From NCBI GenBank assembly GCA_947652605.1, contig OX393578.1, forward strand, positions 3,224,001-3,288,000: a DNA stretch of 64,000 nt, read 5' to 3'. Each line of letters opens with the position of its first letter. Within the stretch, counting starts at the first letter, position 1. The notes under the pieces were generated by a model. It saw nothing but the letters and a program-made list of their open reading frames with translations, was not told where the DNA came from and ran no database searches. Of the stretch, positions 61,803 through 64,000 are shown piece after piece. This DNA comes from Elmis aenea (Eukaryota > Arthropoda > Insecta > Coleoptera > Elmidae). The position numbers and the translations under genes are program-made.

Positions 61803-62469
61803 GTCAAATCGTAAAAAATACGTAAACAGATCTTAAACTACGGACACATGTAGCTGTGGCCGTAAAAACCGGGGCAGTAATTGTCTGTTATGCAAGATGT
61901 GCTAAAATCTGACCACGACATAACAAATCTGCAGTAAAACACTTTATTAGTAATGCGGCGTTTTATTCGCCATATGTGTGCAAATACGACGAGTGCCGTC
62001 ATAACGATAGCTTTATTTTATTTCGTCACATGACATAACGATCATATCGTTCCGTTTACGAGCCCTATCTGTCCGTCGTAGCTGCTCCTACGTCACTTTA
62101 CTGCATTTGCGTTAGATAAGTATAATACGAACGAGCTACTTTTACGGTACTATAACAGCTACCAAAGTGGGATATTAAAATATTTTATGATTCTACAATG
62201 AAAACGTCTGGAGGGTTGGAGCGGACGGAACGGAACGAGTCGCGCCATCTAGCGAACGGTATCGACACTCGCACGGTTTGGTTCCTAACTTATTCAAGAA
62301 TTTTTACAAAAGTTTGAGTACTTAAAACCTCGATTTTGTAGAATAATTGGGGAGAAATATTGTGCGTACACATGAACGTTTAAGAAAAGCGCAAAATAGC
62401 TTCCCAACTTCAGCTTTAATTATTTAAATGCTTCGCAAATAAGTTTAATTAAAAACCACCTAATTTTTT
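61803..62469. other. intergenic sequence, GC-richer island at 61900-62300
   Basis: Low-repeat sequence with many CG dinucleotides, including the CTCF-like motif listed separately. No open frame of interest. Confidence 0.45.
62241..62254 (-). promoter_or_regulatory. possible CTCF-type insulator motif
   Basis: CGCGCCATCTAGCG reads on the minus strand as CGCTAGATGGCGCG, which contains the TAGATGGCGC core of CTCF sites. A single motif match is weak evidence. Confidence 0.25.
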
Positions 62470-62612
62470 GAAGAATCTCACAGAAATAGTAGACTAGCTA
62501 CAAGACTCTTACCTGTGCTTCAGTAGAAATCTTTTTTATCCAAATAAAATTGCCAATGACCAAAACATGAGTTTTAAAACTTGTCTAGCATTTCTACAAT
62601 AGATTATTCTTT
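62470..62612. mobile_element. foldback repeat, same family as 25632
   Basis: The left arm GAAGAATCTCACAGAAATAG and the right arm (about 62580-62612, CTTGTCTAGCATTTCTACAA, TAGATTATTCTT) are inverted, diverged copies. Confidence 0.5.
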
Positions 62613-62630
62613 AACACGTGTGTTTTTTAC

Positions 62631-62767
62631 GAAGAATTTCGTGTAGAAATGGTAGAATAGTCTAAAGACTCGTCTCTTTATCAGCAGAAATCGTATTTAT
62701 TAAAATTTTGATAAAGTTAATTGCCAATAGTCTAGCATTTCTAAAAGTCTAAAAGAAACCCTTCATA
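62631..62767. mobile_element. foldback repeat, third copy of the family
   Basis: GAAGAATTTCGTGTAGAAAT plus GGTAGAATAGTCTAAAGACT pairs imperfectly with AATAGTCTAGCATTTCTAAA, ending CCCTTCAT at 62767. It lies 18 bp after the previous copy. Confidence 0.5.
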
Positions 62768-63144
62768 AAAACAAGTGGTTTATAATTATACCTATGTACA
62801 TTGCTTTACATAAAGGGTCGCCAAAATTTTAAAAGTATAACCTAGAACATTTAGCCCACAATTTTAGAATGCATTTTTTCTGGCAGGATGATCTGCTTTG
62901 GTTGAATTTTAATTTATTTTTATTTAAAAAACATTGTAATTCATATTAAATCAACAAGTAATTTACTAAATATATGAGATTGTAAACTTGATCATAGTAG
63001 CAGGTTTTTTGCATTTGTAAAGATATCCACCGAATTTCAGTATTTCGTAAAAATTTAGTATAAATAACTTTTTAAGAATTGCTGAAAAATAAAAGCAGGA
63101 CACCTCTAAAAGAGAAATAAGATAAAACAGATGCGCTTACGAAC

Positions 63145-63714
63145 ATGATCAAGAAAGTAATGAGAGATATAAAAGAAATAAAACATGACCAGAGGTCATA
63201 TCAAGAGGAACTGAAGAAACTGAGACGGAAAAATGAATTGCTGAAAAATGAAAACAAGATAATAAAAGCGAAGATTAAACCCGTAGAAGATAGAGTTAGA
63301 AGACTGGAAAAAGGTAGAACCAAAAATAATATCGTTGTGACAGGCTTGGAGATAAAAACTGTTAACAAAGCAGACCTGATACATAAATTTGAACACGTTA
63401 TTGAAAGAGGAACGGGTATAAAAGTTCAGATTAAAAACGCCATACAGATAGGAACAAAGGCATGTAAGTTAGAACTAGACAAACCACTAGACCAAGAAAA
63501 GGTAATGAAAAACAAGTATAAGTTAAAACAACTCCAAGAAATAATATATATAAACAAGGAAATGACAAAGGAGGAACTGGAAATTCAAAAGAAGCTAAAA
63601 CAAATAGCTAAAGAAGAGAGACAGAAAGGAAGAACAACGAAAATAGGATATCAAAAGATCACAATTGATGGAAAAGAATGGAGATGGGACAGGGAGCAGG
63701 AACAGTTGGAATAA
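63145..63714 (+). CDS. non-LTR retrotransposon ORF1-like protein (189 aa)
   Basis: This is an intact open frame from ATG at 63145 to TAA. Residues 1-60 are a Lys/Glu-rich coiled coil. KNNIVVTGLEI (60-70) begins an RNA-binding-like fold as in ORF1 proteins of insect non-LTR elements. Later motifs are AIQIGTKACKLELDKP, IYINKEMTKEELEIQKKL and KIGYQKITIDGKEWRWD near the end. The protein is expected to bind retrotransposon RNA. ORF2 would follow downstream of the window. 63715-64000 is A-rich sequence without a clear start of ORF2. It is the only transposon gene here with an unbroken frame, so the copy may be young. Confidence 0.75.
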   Translation: MIKKVMRDIKEIKHDQRSYQEELKKLRRKNELLKNENKIIKAKIKPVEDRVRRLEKGRTKNNIVVTGLEIKTVNKADLIHKFEHVIERGTGIKVQIKNAIQIGTKACKLELDKPLDQEKVMKNKYKLKQLQEIIYINKEMTKEELEIQKKLKQIAKEERQKGRTTKIGYQKITIDGKEWRWDREQEQLE

Positions 63715-64000
63715 AACAAACCATCAACCCCAAAAAAACTGATAGTAAAGAATAACAGAAATTTTAGGACAATGATACAGGCAAAGAAAAAGGACACGAG
63801 AGAGAAAATAAATTTAAAAAAATAAGAAATAAGAAAAGATAACAAGATGACAACAGAATTGACACAAGCAATGAAAAAGGACAGGCGAAAGGAAATAAAA
63901 AGAAAAGAGGAAACCACAAAAAGAAACTCGAAAAAAATAATAAAGAATGTGGCCTTACACCCAAAAGGGCAAACAAAGACTTCCCTCTACACCACAAGGT
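63715..64000 (+). other. A-rich inter-ORF sequence of the same retrotransposon, cut by the window edge
   Basis: Purine-rich (AAAAAGGACA, GAGAGAAAATAA) with only short frames. The last 50 bases are less A-rich (GTGGCCTTACACCCAAAAGG) and may approach ORF2. Confidence 0.45.

Overview
The window is animal nuclear DNA, AT-rich with scattered GC-richer islands and full of decayed transposons. Its one recognisable host gene is the 3' half of homothorax (hth), which encodes the insect Meis-class TALE homeodomain protein. hth lies on the + strand. Its exons are a 77-bp homeodomain exon (9919-9995), a 59-bp homeodomain exon (26250-26308), the last coding exon (28642-28784, stop TGA) and a separate 3'-UTR exon from 29902 to about 31.57 kb. 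The C-terminal tail is of the insect Hth type, so the host is an insect. A beetle seems plausible from the general look of the sequence, but this is inference only.

Region by region: 1-9918 is upstream hth intron with a broken hAT element (2741-4097) and a hairpin MITE (8731-8899). 9996-26249 is a 16.3-kb intron with a TA-flanked inverted-repeat element (11481-12337), a hairpin (14464-14604), a non-LTR reverse-transcriptase relic (17618-18126) and GC-richer blocks that look like regulatory sequence, above all 21590-24540. 26309-28641 is a 2.3-kb intron, more than half of which is a 1,247-bp near-perfect palindrome. 28786-29901 is an intron that begins one base after the stop codon and holds an antisense non-LTR tail. 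29902-31575 is the 3' UTR.

From about 31.6 kb to 64 kb I see no further host gene. This gene desert is a patchwork of foldback hAT, Penelope-like, mariner, Harbinger-type and several non-LTR fragments, of tandem arrays with periods of about 159, 171, 183 and 184 bp, of a 974-bp tandem duplication, and of GC-richer islands that may hold regulatory elements. A non-LTR ORF1 is truncated by the right edge.

The hth exons together encode the C-terminal part of the homeodomain (helix 2 through helix 3 and beyond) and the tail. The MEIS/HM domain and the N-terminal part of the homeodomain lie upstream of the window. The most notable structural features are the long palindrome that hth pre-mRNA would carry, the satellite present in both orientations with a clean retrotransposon insertion and target-site duplication, a satellite built from the 3' end of a non-LTR element, and the duplicated module at 50.6-52.6 kb with minus-strand splice-like signals.
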